This document shows positions 1 to 10,182 of a stretch of 45,846 nt of DNA, piece after piece. A model generated the notes under the pieces. The model saw only the letters and a program-made list of their open reading frames with translations, made no database searches and was not told the DNA's origin. A program made the translations under genes and the position numbers. The DNA is from Phlegmacium glaucopus. Its lineage: Eukaryota; Basidiomycota; Agaricomycetes; Agaricales; Cortinariaceae. The stretch covers positions 818,354-864,199 of the forward strand of contig MU130695.1 in assembly GCA_015039465.1 (NCBI GenBank), given 5' to 3'. Position 1 is the stretch's first letter, and the number at the start of each line of letters is the position of its first letter.

Positions 1-673
1 TGAGATATTTAAAGATAGATAATGTCCAAAAATAGATATACTGGTTCCTGGTACCCTTACTTTGGTTCTGGCACCATGTGCACTCATTGTTCCTGGAAAT
101 ATAGGGGTTGTTCTATTTTTAGCCCCATGTTACTAATTTTAGGTAGTTTCCACCCCTCTTGATGGTAACTGTGCCTATTGTGCCTGGAAACAATCTTTAT
201 GATTGTTCAGCACTCCCCCTATCCTTAATCATCATGATTCCCACACAATCACATGGTTCCACTATCTTGGTTATTCTGCTTCCACTGTTGCTAGGGCACC
301 AACCTTCCCCTGAATATTTATTAATAATATTCTGTTGCTCCACAATCACACCCCATGACATTTGCTAACCCAATATTGTTTATTTAACTTTTCCTGTGCC
401 AAGTCTATAAGGATATTCATGGATTTATTGGTTTTTAATCCAGACATGCAATTTGTAGTGTAACAAATGATAGTCTATTGACCACACTTATTAACTATAT
501 GCATTTAAGTCACACAGTAATAGGTCTAATCAGCAGTTGTAGGGTAGACAACTCTGATTCCCTTGTTTATTATCAGTTGTATTAACCAGTTATTGGTGCA
601 TTAATTAATATTTATGCTGAAATAATAGATAAAAATTGCAAAAACCATGCTTATGCAGATTTAAATCATATCA
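1..673 (-). mobile_element. E15 LTR-like element, partial copy cut by window start
   Basis: This stretch is the reverse complement of 14709-15614 over its whole length, lacking the local duplications seen there. The element end lies at 673, where the minus strand begins TGATATGATTT. The next four bases (674-677) are CCGG, matching the CCGN target pattern of its relatives. The other end lies outside the window. There is no credible protein. The other copy has a TATA box (near 15617) downstream of the part present here, which suggests a long LTR or solo LTR rather than a DNA transposon. Confidence 0.8.
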
Positions 674-1670
674 CCGGTGCCTGCAATGATTGTGCAATGA
701 CCAAGCGAAGTCACTCAGGCAGCTACCTGTGGCAAAGACAAGCCCCAGCACCGAGGGAAATCCCCTCCTCTCATAGCCCCCACCCTTACATGACATGCTG
801 GAGAGGCTTTTATTATTTTTTTCCGTTTCGGATGAAGGACAACGAGAAAGACTCCTACCAACCAAACAGGCCAAACCCCTCCCTCGCTCCTTGTGCGAGG
901 CAGGTATTTCTTCTTCTCTGTTTGTAGTCGTCAAATATCACATTTTAGATAACACAATTATCTAGTAAATAAGATAATTATACCACTTATATTGTGACAA
1001 GGAGTAGGTCATGCAACCTGTCCGAAAGGGCAGACCGGCACTGGTCCACGGCACGCTCTCAGCACGTTTGGATTCATCTCCGACATAGGGTTTCTACAAA
1101 TAAGGCCATCAGTTGATGGAGGGAGGGTTTCTACCAAATGCAGAAGAAACTGGGGGTTTCTGGCGGAAAGGGGGTTTCTGGTGGAAAGGGGGTTTCTGAT
1201 TAGAATTATCCCTTTCAATGTGCCCATTCATTAAAATTTCTTGCAAGACCATCAGGGGTTTCTAAGATTTTCTGCCTGAATGGATGGAACAAATGGTTAC
1301 ATGTGGCTTCACGCTTGTAATTGACCATGAAACAACCATTAAACTCCGGGTGCGCCTTTCAATGTTCACCATAGTAAATAATGCTTGCTAATCAAACTAG
1401 AGTCTTCAGTAGACAACTCCTGATGGTCCATGACAGTCGATAGGGATCAAAATTCTTTTCACCTTTCCACTCCAGAGTTCGTCATGTACCATTTATTGAC
1501 ATCCTGCTGCGATGCTGATCAATGAACTTTCTAGAAAAAATCCCTTCATACATACATACATGCTAGAAAAAGATTTGGAACAGTTGACTATGGTCTGGTT
1601 CAAATTTCACTTGATATTTAAAGGGTACTGATAGCCTCATGCTGGATGCCATGAATAGAATATGAACCAG
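674..1670. other. Intergenic DNA, no gene recognised
   Basis: I see no conserved protein or RNA here. The short reading frames on both strands overlap each other and have no recognisable motif. At about 1152-1199 an 18-19 bp unit (GGGGTTTCTGGTGGAAAG, with variants) is repeated two and a half times in tandem. Confidence 0.6.
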
Positions 1671-2256
1671 TAGTAGCTACCATTGTTATCACAATAGAAT
1701 GGCAATTGCCATTGAGCTGTTGTGTAATGTGCCATAGTTTTTATGAAAGGCCTTTCATAAACTTGCCATGTCTCTTTCAATCCTTGTTTCAACACCTTTC
1801 AATCCTTGTTTCAATCCTTTTCAATCCCTTTCAATTCTTTTCAATTCTTTTCAATTCTTTCAATTCTTTCAATCCTTTCAATACTTTCAATCCTTTTAAT
1901 TCCTTTCAAACCTTTCAATATGATTGTAAATTGAATATGGTAGATTATGTAATCTATCTCATGGAATATTATGGCTTATTTTGCATTGTTTTGGTATGTT
2001 TCAGTTAGGGTTTAGTTAAGGTTCTGTTAAGGTTCAGGGGTACATAGAAAATAACTGATTATTTATTGAAAGGATTGAAAGATATTGACAGGATTGAAAG
2101 GTATTGAAAGGTATTGAAAGGATTGAAAGAGATTGAAAGCAAGGATTGAAAGTACATGGCAAGTTTATGAAAGGCCTTTCATAAAAACTATGGCACATTA
2201 CACAACAGCTCAATGGCAATTGCCATTCTATTGTGATTATAGTGGTAGCTACCACT
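1671..2256. mobile_element. Fold-back element with long inverted repeats (MITE-like)
   Basis: The left arm (about 1671-1771) and right arm (about 2154-2256) are inverted repeats. About 84 bp, from ATCACAATAG to CATGT, are identical. The ends share the palindromic core GGTAGCTACC. Each arm holds further perfect palindromes: ATGGCAATTGCCAT and ATGAAAGGCCTTTCAT. The interior is also inverted: a run of TTTCAATCC-type units (about 1770-1920) faces a run of GGATTGAAAG-type units (about 2065-2150). The single strand could fold almost end to end. No transposase is present. The target duplication is unclear, so the exact ends are uncertain by a few bases. Confidence 0.8.
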
Positions 2257-2387
2257 CTATGAACATAGAAGCAATCAAAAGAAGAAACTGAACTTGCTGC
2301 CTCAGTTCGGTCTGCGGCTACGTGCTACATATATTTATATTGCGCCGTATCATGAGTACGTCTTGATCATTTAATATTTGGCTCTGG

Positions 2388-3718
2388 TATTGCGCACCAA
2401 TACTGATTGGTAGCATGAGAAGAAAGCTTACAAGTCGCCATCATGAAAATAAGCAGACTTTGAATTCACTTACCTATTTTGGAAGCAGCCCTGAATCGCG
2501 TTCCTGGTCAACAAATCATTCATTCAATGTTATCACCCTCATCGCTCATCATACTCTCAATGTCTCACACTATGCTCTCCATTGTTTTCACTATTGACAT
2601 CCATTTGTTCCTTGGTTAGTGATCCAGCAAAGCGATCAATCTACTATTCGCATCGGTCATCGGCTCGCGTTTGATCATATCTTTGGTCCATCATTTCAAG
2701 AATGGCCCCTTTATGGACGCATCAACTACATCTCCCATTATGTACAAGGCTTTGTCATTGTTGTTGTGGCTATGGACCCACAAGTCTTCCCCTCAGCCAT
2801 CTATCTTGCCATCCCTCGCTCTTGGATCTCACTCAGTCCCCTATCCTCAATTATCTACCTCTTATCTTATCATTCACTGCCAAAACCATCATTCATGCGG
2901 TACATGAAACCTTCCCACCCTCTTTATGACAATTTAGGAAGTCCAGGAGGATCATGACTAAGCAGGAATTGCAGATGAATCAGCAGCAGAGGATTATTCT
3001 CGCAGTGTGTCAAGTGTTATCAAGGCTGCACGACATGGGATCATGGGCAAGTAGTGTTTTCTCAGGAACAAGGCTGTGCCTTTCAAGTGTTGACTCAGGA
3101 CCTTTCACATTTTTGACATGACCACATGCCTATGGAGTTGATATATTTTTGCTATTGGACTATGTACACTGCCTTCTTTTCTTTTCTCTTGCACTTTGAC
3201 ACTTTACAGATTTTTTTATTGTTCCTTCTTCTTTTCCATTGTTCTTTTCTTCTCACAGCTGTCCTCTCTTTATCTTTCTTCCTTTGACAGCATGTACTTC
3301 TTTCTTTTTATTGTTCTACATAGCCTCATCCTTAGGGTATAAATACTGCTCTTTTGTATCAGGATAGGTAGTTCATCTCAATTCATTCTTCCTCCCCAAC
3401 AGTCATCTTCTCAGTGGAATTCCAGTGAATTCCTCCCTCAAGTTCGCTTTTTTATCTCTTTACTGTCAATCTATCCCTCTACTGCTATAGTCTTGCTGAA
3501 GACTCTCTCTTATCCATCCTCATCCTCGTCCTCCACCCTCAGTCACCTGTTAAGACATTCATCCTCATCCTCCTCACCTCTACTCTTGCTCCCTATCTCT
3601 GTGTGTTACAAGTCAAGGTTACACCTTCCCTAAACAAACAACAGGGAGTCTCTTGACCTAAAGACTGGTCCACTGCTCTCTGGTTGGTGTTATATAGCAA
3701 CACAAACAATGATTTATA
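2388..3718 (+). mobile_element. K13 element, copy 1 (1.3-kb LTR-like)
   Basis: It starts TATTGCGCACC, ends GATTTATA, and is flanked by CTGG (2384-2387) and CTGA (3719-3722), a decayed 4-bp target duplication. It matches 16889-18196 nearly end to end. A TATA box (GGTATAAATACTGC, near 3340) follows a pyrimidine-rich stretch, the order expected in an LTR (U3, promoter, R-U5). Short overlapping reading frames exist, but stops differ between copies, so I treat it as non-coding. A perfect hairpin (ACCAAT, 4-nt loop, ATTGGT) sits close to the left end. Confidence 0.8.
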
Positions 3719-4565
3719 CTGATGTCAATTTTAGCCTTGCTTGCCCTCGGCAGGACAGGACTCGGGCCTGTGTATGGAGGTTGGATTGAAATGAATCCCA
3801 AGCTAGGATGGAAATGGATACATTGGACCCGGATGATGCAAGTGATACCTTGCTGGCTGAAAATATCAGACTGAAAATGTTCCCTCAATTCAGGACCAAT
3901 GGGTTTTACCTTGTGTTACTTCCATCATGAAAGAAACATGTTTGTTGATTGCTTTGATGAGAATTGCAAAGAAAGTCAGAAAAACAACTGGAGATCATCA
4001 ATATTGTGCGAGAATAGAAGATGAAAAGGCAAGCCTTGGCAGCTTAATTTTCATCTCATGTACTCGACCAGTTTGTAAGTTAGTTTCAGTCGTCTCATTA
4101 ATGCTAGACTAAAAAAAATTAGATCTGATGTGTACCGAGCTGGTAGTTTCCAGCTTTAGCATCAGTAGTGTGGTCATTGATCTTGTATTCATGCTTACTC
4201 TTATCTATCAGATTTGGCTTGGATTTGCTTAGCGAGTTACATTTAGCATGGTTGAGCATGTCATTATTCCTCATCTCAATTTCAAATGACTAATGTTACT
4301 TTCATCAGATCGATACCTGGCATTTTTCAAAATCTTCACCATTTCAATAATGCAGAGACTGGCATGGTTTTCCGGGCAATGTTGTTAGTTTCTATGTCTT
4401 GGTTTTCATGCCTGGATTTCTAACTTGCCTTTGGTAAGGATTGGATTGGTATTGGGTTTCTTCATGAACTTTTACCAAGAAATATTATACCAGTTCATTT
4501 ACAAATATAATCAAAAGAATCAACCTGACATTTCCTGTATTCTAGATGATATTTCCCAAAACAGG
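3719..4565 (+). pseudogene. MFS transporter (drug/polyamine H+-antiporter type), 5' half
   Basis: The translation contains family hallmarks in the usual order. GRTGLGPVYGGWIEMNP and LGWKWIHW (3745-3840) match the TM4/TM5 region of fungal DHA1-type transporters. After a likely intron (about 3849-3891) comes FYLVLLPS, then, shifted by one frame, the central-loop sequence RIAKKVRKTTGDHQYCARIE and SLIFISCTRP (3927-4072). Next are IWLGFA, a stop in place of Trp, then IFQNLHHFNNAETGMVF (4316-4380) and GFFMNFYQE (4455-4485). The normal product is a 12-TM plasma-membrane exporter. The N-terminal part is not recognisable upstream of K13. Frameshift and stops show decay. It ends at ACAGG (4561-4565), the left target duplication of GyB. 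The gene resumes at 27060. Confidence 0.85.
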
Positions 4566-5094
4566 TGTTACATTCCATCATACATTACTCCGGTCTGACT
4601 CCGTCAGAGTTGTTTCCGGTAGTCTGTACTCCATTCCAGTACTTTCCCTTGTTTCCAACTCTACTCCTCCTCCTACGTCCAACTCCAAGACTTCTCCGTA
4701 TCATTCCGACTCTTCCGATGATATCCCAAACCCATTGCCACACCTTCACCATAACAACTATTTATTTGTCATCACTTTCCCACTATCAGTCAGCACACCA
4801 GCCATGGATTATTCACCCAAGAATGCAGGACCTTTTCCGGGAGCAGAACACAGCACTTATATTTATATTCTATATTTTGGTTGCTATTACTTTTATACTT
4901 AAGTACTCGAACTTGTATGTTTTTCCTCAGTTCGAATATCATCTTAGTTTCCTCCTCTTGTTTGTCCTCTAAGTCACTGAGGTCTTCCGTCTTTCTGTTC
5001 TCTTCCGGTTCCGAAATCGGGACATTGTAGGAGCTGGGCGGCACAGCACATACGCTGAGGCCAAAGTCCTTTCTGTTACTTGTTCCGGTTCCAT
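4566..5094 (+). repeat. GyB-1 5' LTR, first part
   Basis: It starts with TG after the ACAGG duplication and matches 25030 onward in the 3' LTR. It is interrupted at 5095 by D700 and resumes at 14290-14342. The joined LTR is 582 bp against about 574 bp for the 3' LTR once the TRIM is removed. An AT-rich TATATTTATAT-like stretch near 4858-4880 is a possible promoter. Confidence 0.88.
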
Positions 5095-5359
5095 TGATAG
5101 GACCCAGGAGACATCTAGGGATGTAAACACACCATTTTTGCAGTTTCACAACCTTTGCAGTATACTTGCAGATGCTCACATATCATTGCGGATACTTGCA
5201 GATCATCACAGGTCATCACAGATCATCGCAGATCATCGCACATACTCGCAGATCATCGCAGATACTTGCAGTCATCACCAACATTCGCATTATCATTTGC
5301 AGTTGCCAGCTGTTCTCGCAATCTTTAAACACAACTCCAACAAAGGTCACTCAGGTGAC

Positions 5360-5797
5360 TGTTACGGCGACTATAAGCTTGCACTTGTGTTTGGTGCTGG
5401 GCCAATAGACCAAGTAACTAGGGACCATTGTACGGTTGCAATCGTGTTCAACAAGTTTATGACTGAGGGCGACAAGTTCTGAGCAAGCTGTGTAGATTAA
5501 GACCGTAAGAGTACAAAGGTCTAAACTAGGAATCATGGCTATGGGTATGGCTCTTATATACTAAGGGGTCGAGTCAGCGATAAGGGAATGGTCCGTGCTG
5601 GGAGTATGAGTTGGTACGAGTCAGAGATAGAGAGAACGGAAGCGATAGCTAAGTATAGTACATGGAAGGTTCAGGGCAGAGGGTAAGTAGGAAAAAGGGG
5701 TGATGTAGGGAGAGAGCAATGAAGGAGGATGTAATGTACAGTAAAGAAAGGAGAGAAAAAGGAATGGGGGCCATGCGCATACCAGACGTTCATAACA
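5360..5797 (-). repeat. GyA-1 3' LTR
   Basis: 438 bp, TG...CA on the minus strand, preceded by GTGAC at 5355-5359. It differs from the 5' LTR at about eight or nine positions. It contains the same TATATAAG box and the 14-nt self-priming sequence. Confidence 0.93.
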
Positions 5798-5813
5798 TTA
5801 GGCCATTGTTAGC

Positions 5814-6419
5814 CTAAAGATCGTCCTCAATTTTGTTATCCTTGAAATATTCTTCTAAATCTTGTTTCTGTTGGTCGGCCTGTTGTTGATCTCTTTGTGA
5901 ATTGACTTTGATCTTGTGTTCCGAAAGTAAGAGGATTTGATCCATCTTAAGCGCTTTCGCTGCAACATTAATGTCTTTCCACGTTCGAGTGGTGGCGTGA
6001 TGACTTCCATAGCGTGGGTTATAGATGACCCATAGAAGAGAGGCGAATTGTTCAGCAGTGATTCCAGGGAGTTCGATGGCGTTGAATACATTGGTTCCTC
6101 GAATCTTGGATTGTGCTACGGTTTGTCCATCGGCTAGGTCGGAGTCGACGAATGCCAATCGTTCTGAGAGCCAAATGGATTCTCGATCGAAGAAATATTG
6201 ATGAACTCGGAAGCGAATATGTTCGGTTTGGAAGAAGAAATGACCGCCAGCGATATGAAGCATGGGAGGTAATTGACCAGGTCTGAAGATAGGAATTCCA
6301 TTTTCAGGCGTGATGTTGTCGATGTATTCATGAAATTGGTCGATATCGTTATTCATAGCAGTAGCAGTGTTGAAATTCATGTTAGCAGAAGTAATGCGAG
6401 CAGCAGATGCGAGAGCCAT
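5814..6419 (-). CDS. BTB/POZ-domain protein encoded by the GyA element
   Basis: 201 aa, intact. About residues 55-165 fit a basidiomycete BTB/POZ fold: HIRFRVHQYFFDRES (exposed helix after the first strands), then NAIELPGITAEQFASLLWVI, then WKDINVAAKALKMDQIL. BTB domains mediate dimerisation and often recruit Cullin-3 ligases or chromatin factors; which applies here is unknown. The C-terminus is polar and Gln/Lys/Glu-rich (possible coiled coil). It lies after the zinc-knuckle frame and ends only 17 bp before the 3' LTR. A CTATAAG box lies about 50 bp upstream, so it may have its own transcript. The same frame occurs in GyA-2 (39759-40366), so it belongs to the element and is not a chance ORF. 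Confidence 0.85.
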   Translation of the reverse strand: MALASAARITSANMNFNTATAMNNDIDQFHEYIDNITPENGIPIFRPGQLPPMLHIAGGHFFFQTEHIRFRVHQYFFDRESIWLSERLAFVDSDLADGQTVAQSKIRGTNVFNAIELPGITAEQFASLLWVIYNPRYGSHHATTRTWKDINVAAKALKMDQILLLSEHKIKVNSQRDQQQADQQKQDLEEYFKDNKIEDDL

Positions 6420-6465
6420 GGTGTGGAAGAGGCGATAAGGAAGGGGGAAAGGATAGATCGCGAGT

Positions 6466-6472
6466 TCTTATA
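6466..6472 (-). promoter_or_regulatory. Possible TATA box for the BTB reading frame
   Basis: CTATAAG on the minus strand, about 47-53 bp upstream of the ATG at 6419. GyA-2 has TTATAAG at the same place (39706-39712). Conservation in an otherwise non-coding gap suggests an internal promoter. Confidence 0.45.
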
Positions 6473-6538
6473 GGGAGAAATAGAGTCAGAGATAAAGGGG
6501 AGTCATAGATATGAGTGGGGGTATTCTTAGCGTATGAC

Positions 6539-7672
6539 TCAATGTTCTCTGGTAAGGTTACCATCTTCATCTCCGTCAACGTCGTAGAATCCGGTTCCAT
6601 AAATGTCGGGATCGCAATCTTCTTCTTTTTTGACTTTAGATTTGCATCGACACGTGTTACCATCCGTCTGTCCTCGGCACCAGGCAATGTGATCGTAAAA
6701 GAGGGGGAGTCGGCAACTAGCACATTGTTCTGGTTCTTGTCGTTGTTGTTTGGGGAGAGGGGCTTTGTCTTCTTCTTTGTTCTTGGGGCAATTGCTGGGC
6801 CAGTGTCCAGGGGCCACCCGTTTGCAGGAGGGGCATCTGTAGGCACCGCATTCTTGTTTGCGATGTCCAAAGGTACCGCATTGAAAGCATTTCGGTCGAC
6901 TAGTGGGTGCTCGTGTCGTGTATGGGATGGATCGGATAAGAGGGATATTGGCTTCAGACGGTTGTCGAGTGAGTGGTTGAGGACAGATACGTGTTCCAGT
7001 TTCTTCGGAAGGATTGCTAAGAGGAATGTTATTTGGGAAAGTGACAGGAGAGTTAGGGGGAGCGGGGATCCAGAGGTTGACAGTTGGGATTGTTAGAGTC
7101 AAGGTCTGTTCGATTCGTTTACTTAGTCCATTGATTTCAAGGCGGGGAATGAGTTGTCGGATATTGTGTTCTTGAGTCGCATTTGTTTGTCGTAATTCTT
7201 GTGCCATTTTGATAAGGCCTTCTGCCATCTTTTCTAGGGTATTTGCTTGCAGAAGTACCAGTCGATGGTGACAGTAGGCGATGTCGAATGTTTTGAAATC
7301 GGAGTCATGGGTCCAATCTCGAAGATGGTCTCGTACGTAGGTTCGGTAATGAGAATATGTGGGGAATTGAGAGTCGAATATTTGGGTAATATCTTGGATT
7401 CTAAATTGTTGGTTGGTAGTAGTAGAGTTTGTAGGGGAAGATGGGGGAAGTGGGAATTGCGTAGCGAGGAATGTAGTGTGGACATCGAGAGGTTCGTTCT
7501 CAAGAATAGTAGCAAGGGAGGCAGTAGTACTGAGAGTGGAAGTGGATGAAGGGGTTGTTGACGAGGGAGCCATGGAGGGAGCGGTCAAGGGGGGAATATT
7601 TTCTTTATTATCTTCACTGGAGTCGGTGTCGATTTTTGTAACTTTGAAGAAGGTCTTGTGAATTGGTGACAT
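6539..7672 (-). CDS. Zinc-knuckle protein (ORF X) of the GyA element
   Basis: 377 aa, intact. The N-terminus is Ser/Thr/Pro-rich. The middle (about 85-190) is helical, with EKMAEGLIKMAQELRQT suggesting a coiled coil. The C-terminal half has a CCHC knuckle (CFQCGTFGHRKQEC). Two more Cys/His clusters follow: CPSCKRVAPGHWPSNC, and CASCRLPLFYDHIAWC with a trailing CRC. The start ATG lies one base after the pol stop (TGAAATG), which suggests translation by termination-reinitiation or from a separate message. It resembles a second Gag-like nucleic-acid-binding protein, not a known enzyme. GyA-2 has a 5'-truncated copy. Function unknown. Confidence 0.8.
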   Translation of the reverse strand: MSPIHKTFFKVTKIDTDSSEDNKENIPPLTAPSMAPSSTTPSSTSTLSTTASLATILENEPLDVHTTFLATQFPLPPSSPTNSTTTNQQFRIQDITQIFDSQFPTYSHYRTYVRDHLRDWTHDSDFKTFDIAYCHHRLVLLQANTLEKMAEGLIKMAQELRQTNATQEHNIRQLIPRLEINGLSKRIEQTLTLTIPTVNLWIPAPPNSPVTFPNNIPLSNPSEETGTRICPQPLTRQPSEANIPLIRSIPYTTRAPTSRPKCFQCGTFGHRKQECGAYRCPSCKRVAPGHWPSNCPKNKEEDKAPLPKQQRQEPEQCASCRLPLFYDHIAWCRGQTDGNTCRCKSKVKKEEDCDPDIYGTGFYDVDGDEDGNLTREH

Positions 7673-7673
7673 T

Positions 7674-9769
7674 TCATTCGGGTTCCCAGGTGTTTTCTGC
7701 AGTTGAATATCCTTTCCATTTTATAAGGAAAGCATATCCTCTTCCCTGTCGTCTGTGGGAAATTATTGACTCGACTTCGTACTCCGGTTGGCCTTTGATA
7801 AGGTCAGGAGGTGGTTGTGGGAAGTTATCGCCATAGACTCCATTTGTCTTGTAAGGGGAAAGTAGCATGATATGAATGACTGGATGAATTCTCCAGGAGT
7901 GAGGTAATTCCAGGCGGTAGCTAAGGGGACTTAGAACTTCTATGATTTTGAAGGGGCCTTCTCGCTTAGGTGCCATTTTCTTGGTTTCGTATCATAGTTT
8001 AAGGTATCGTGACTCAAGCCACACCTTATCTCCTATCTTGAATGGGGTGAAACCTCGGGTAATACGTTCAGTCATGACTTGTCGTGCGAGTTCATGGGCC
8101 ACATTGGCTTCTTTCCGTGCTTCTTGGAGATTAATAAGGCGTTCTTGGGTGTCAGGGATGTTGGTTCTAGGGAATGCAGTGGGGATAGCGGTTGGGTTAT
8201 AGCCCATTTGGAGGAATAGGGGAGATTCTTTTTGCGTAGCATGTGGTTTGGTGTTGTAAGAGAACTCAAGGGTAGGGAGGTATTGTCGCCATTGGTCAGG
8301 GTTATTTGCGCAGAAGATAGATAGGTAAGCTTCAATTTCTTGGTTTGCTCTCTCGGTAGCGCCGTCTGTCTGTGGGTGATGGGCTGTGCTCATGACTAGG
8401 TTAATACCAAGAAGTCGTCCTAATTCCCGAAAGACGTGAGAGGCAAATTGGGGGCCACGGTCGGAGATAGCTTTGTCTGGTAATCCATATCTTTTGTAAA
8501 GTGAGTCAAGTAAAATAGAGGCGGTTCCGTTGGCATCAATTGTTTTGTGGCACGGAGTTAGAATTACCCCCTTCGTAGACCCGTGGTCGACCACGACCAT
8601 GATAGAGTCGAAGCCATCGGAGGGAGGGAGATCCGTGATGAAATCCATAGTGATCAGGGAGAACGGGCGGAGTTGTTCGGAATGGATAGGTTGTAAAGGC
8701 AGGGAAATAGGGTGTCGGTTTATCTTGTGTTGTTGACAGATAGCGCAGCCATCAACATAGTTTCAAATGAATGTAGCCATTCCAGGCCACCAATAGTCGC
8801 GTTGGACTATGTTTTGGGTAACAAGACGGCCAGGGTGTCCGGCAGGGATGGAGTCGTGATGTTTTTGAACGATGTTACGGCGTAAGTCCATGCTATCAGG
8901 TACGTAGCAGCGGTTTTTATAGAAAACCAGGTCACCGTCGGTTCACCAGTCACTAAGGGCAGAGCGCATAGGGAGGGGTCCACCATGGAGCATCGCATGT
9001 AAGGCGGTTTTGACAACATCGTCCATTTGTTTTGTAGAAGTTATGAGTTTTTGGAGTTCCATATCAATGGCGTTAACGAAGAGATTATCAGGGAGTAATG
9101 TGCGGTCTTCATTGTCATTTTCCATTCCAACCGTAAGGTCGGCACGTCGTGAAAGGGCATCGGATTGAACCATTTGGGTTCCGGGTACATGTGTGAGGTG
9201 AATGTCAAATTCAGAGAGGAAAAGGCTCCATCGAGCTTGTCGTCAATTGAGTTTTTGAGCGGTTTTGAAGTAGGTCAGGTTTTTGTGATCAGAGCGTACG
9301 GTGACTGGGTATGGGTTTCCCATCAAATAGTGTCGCCATTCTTTGAGGGCTCGAATAATGGCTAGAAGTTCTTGGTCGTAGATCTCATAGTTTTGTTCCG
9401 TATTGTTGAATGATTTGGATAAATATCCACAAGGGTGCCAGTCTCCATTGTTATCTTGTTGTCGTAGTACTGCTCCTGATGCGTATTTGGAAGCGTCTGT
9501 TTCAAGTTCAAAAGGTTTTGTTGCGTCAGGCATTCGTAGAACTGGGGATTCAGTGAATTTCCTTTTTAGCATTTCAAAAGCTTGGCTTCGTTCGGGTGTC
9601 CATTCAAATTTGGTGTCTTTCTTGAGTAGGTCGTTCAATGGTTTTGTCATATTGCCATATCCTTGAATGAATCGTCAGTAGTAGTTCCCAAAACCTAGGA
9701 ATGAGCGGATTTCGTGTACTGAAGTAGGTGCAGGCCAGTCAGCGATTCCAGCGAGTTTTACCGGGTCCA
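7674..9769 (-). pseudogene. GyA-1 pol, 3' part: RT end, RNase H, integrase, chromodomain
   Basis: In order: the end of RT ([12 protein letters not shown]), RNase H (9650-9243; [39 protein letters not shown]), and a poor integrase N-terminus (WWPGMAT, CAICQQ). The integrase core (8648-7992) keeps the D,D,E residues: VVVDHGS, ISDRGPQF, TERANQEIE. The chromodomain is at 7976-7674: YEVESIISHR and FLIKWKGYSTAENTWEPE. Stops at 9675-9677 and 9243-9245 are TGA where GyA-2 has CGA. Chromodomains of this class steer integration to modified chromatin. The frame is broken but the integrase core and chromodomain are complete. Confidence 0.88.
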
Positions 9770-9774
9770 TAGCG

Positions 9775-10182
9775 TGTTACAACTTCGAACGGCTCAGAGG
9801 TTTCTGGCCGTAAACAGTCGTATGAAAGATCGATTCATCGTAGTCTGAGCTCTGCAGAGTACCAAGACAAGTAGTCAAGGCAGAGTCTAGAGAGTTTGAG
9901 GTCGTTCAAGTAGAAAGTAAGCGCGTTAGATTCTCAAGAATTAGCTAAGGTAATACAAGAGAGTGAATACGGTATTTATGCTAATGGAGAGGGTCGTGCA
10001 TAGGGTAAGGCGTCCGCATGTGAAGCATGTTGTATAGGTATAAATAGGTGAAACAAGCATATGATGAAAGGAGAGAGGAAAACATGTGGTGGCGGAGATG
10101 AAAGAGATGTGGAAAGTGCATGTAGGTGAAACGAGCATGTGGTCGGTGGAGATAAAGAAAAGAAAAAGAAATGTTCGTAACA
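9775..10182 (-). mobile_element. 408-bp solo LTR inside GyA-1 RT
   Basis: On the plus strand it runs TGTTACAACTT...GTTCGTAACA, with TG/CA ends, flanked by perfect TAGCG duplications (9770-9774, 10183-10187). Removing it and one TAGCG rejoins EENKLAM to DPVKLAG as in GyA-2. On the minus strand its start (TGTTACGAAC) resembles the GyA LTR start, so a minus orientation is likely. A TATAAATA motif lies near 10040. Imperfect internal repeats occur around ACGAGCATGTGG. Confidence 0.9.

Noticed and set aside
671..934. Overlapping frames on both strands near 671-934
   Set aside because: Mutually exclusive, short, no motif and no second copy to compare.
5150..5290. CAGATCATCG-type repeats as a regulatory array
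   Set aside because: Imperfect low-complexity repetition within D700, with no symmetry or second occurrence suggesting protein binding.
6382..7096. Overlapping frames on both strands over ORF X (for example 6515-7096 plus)
   Set aside because: The zinc-knuckle frame 7672-6539 explains the region and is conserved in GyA-2; the others are shadows.
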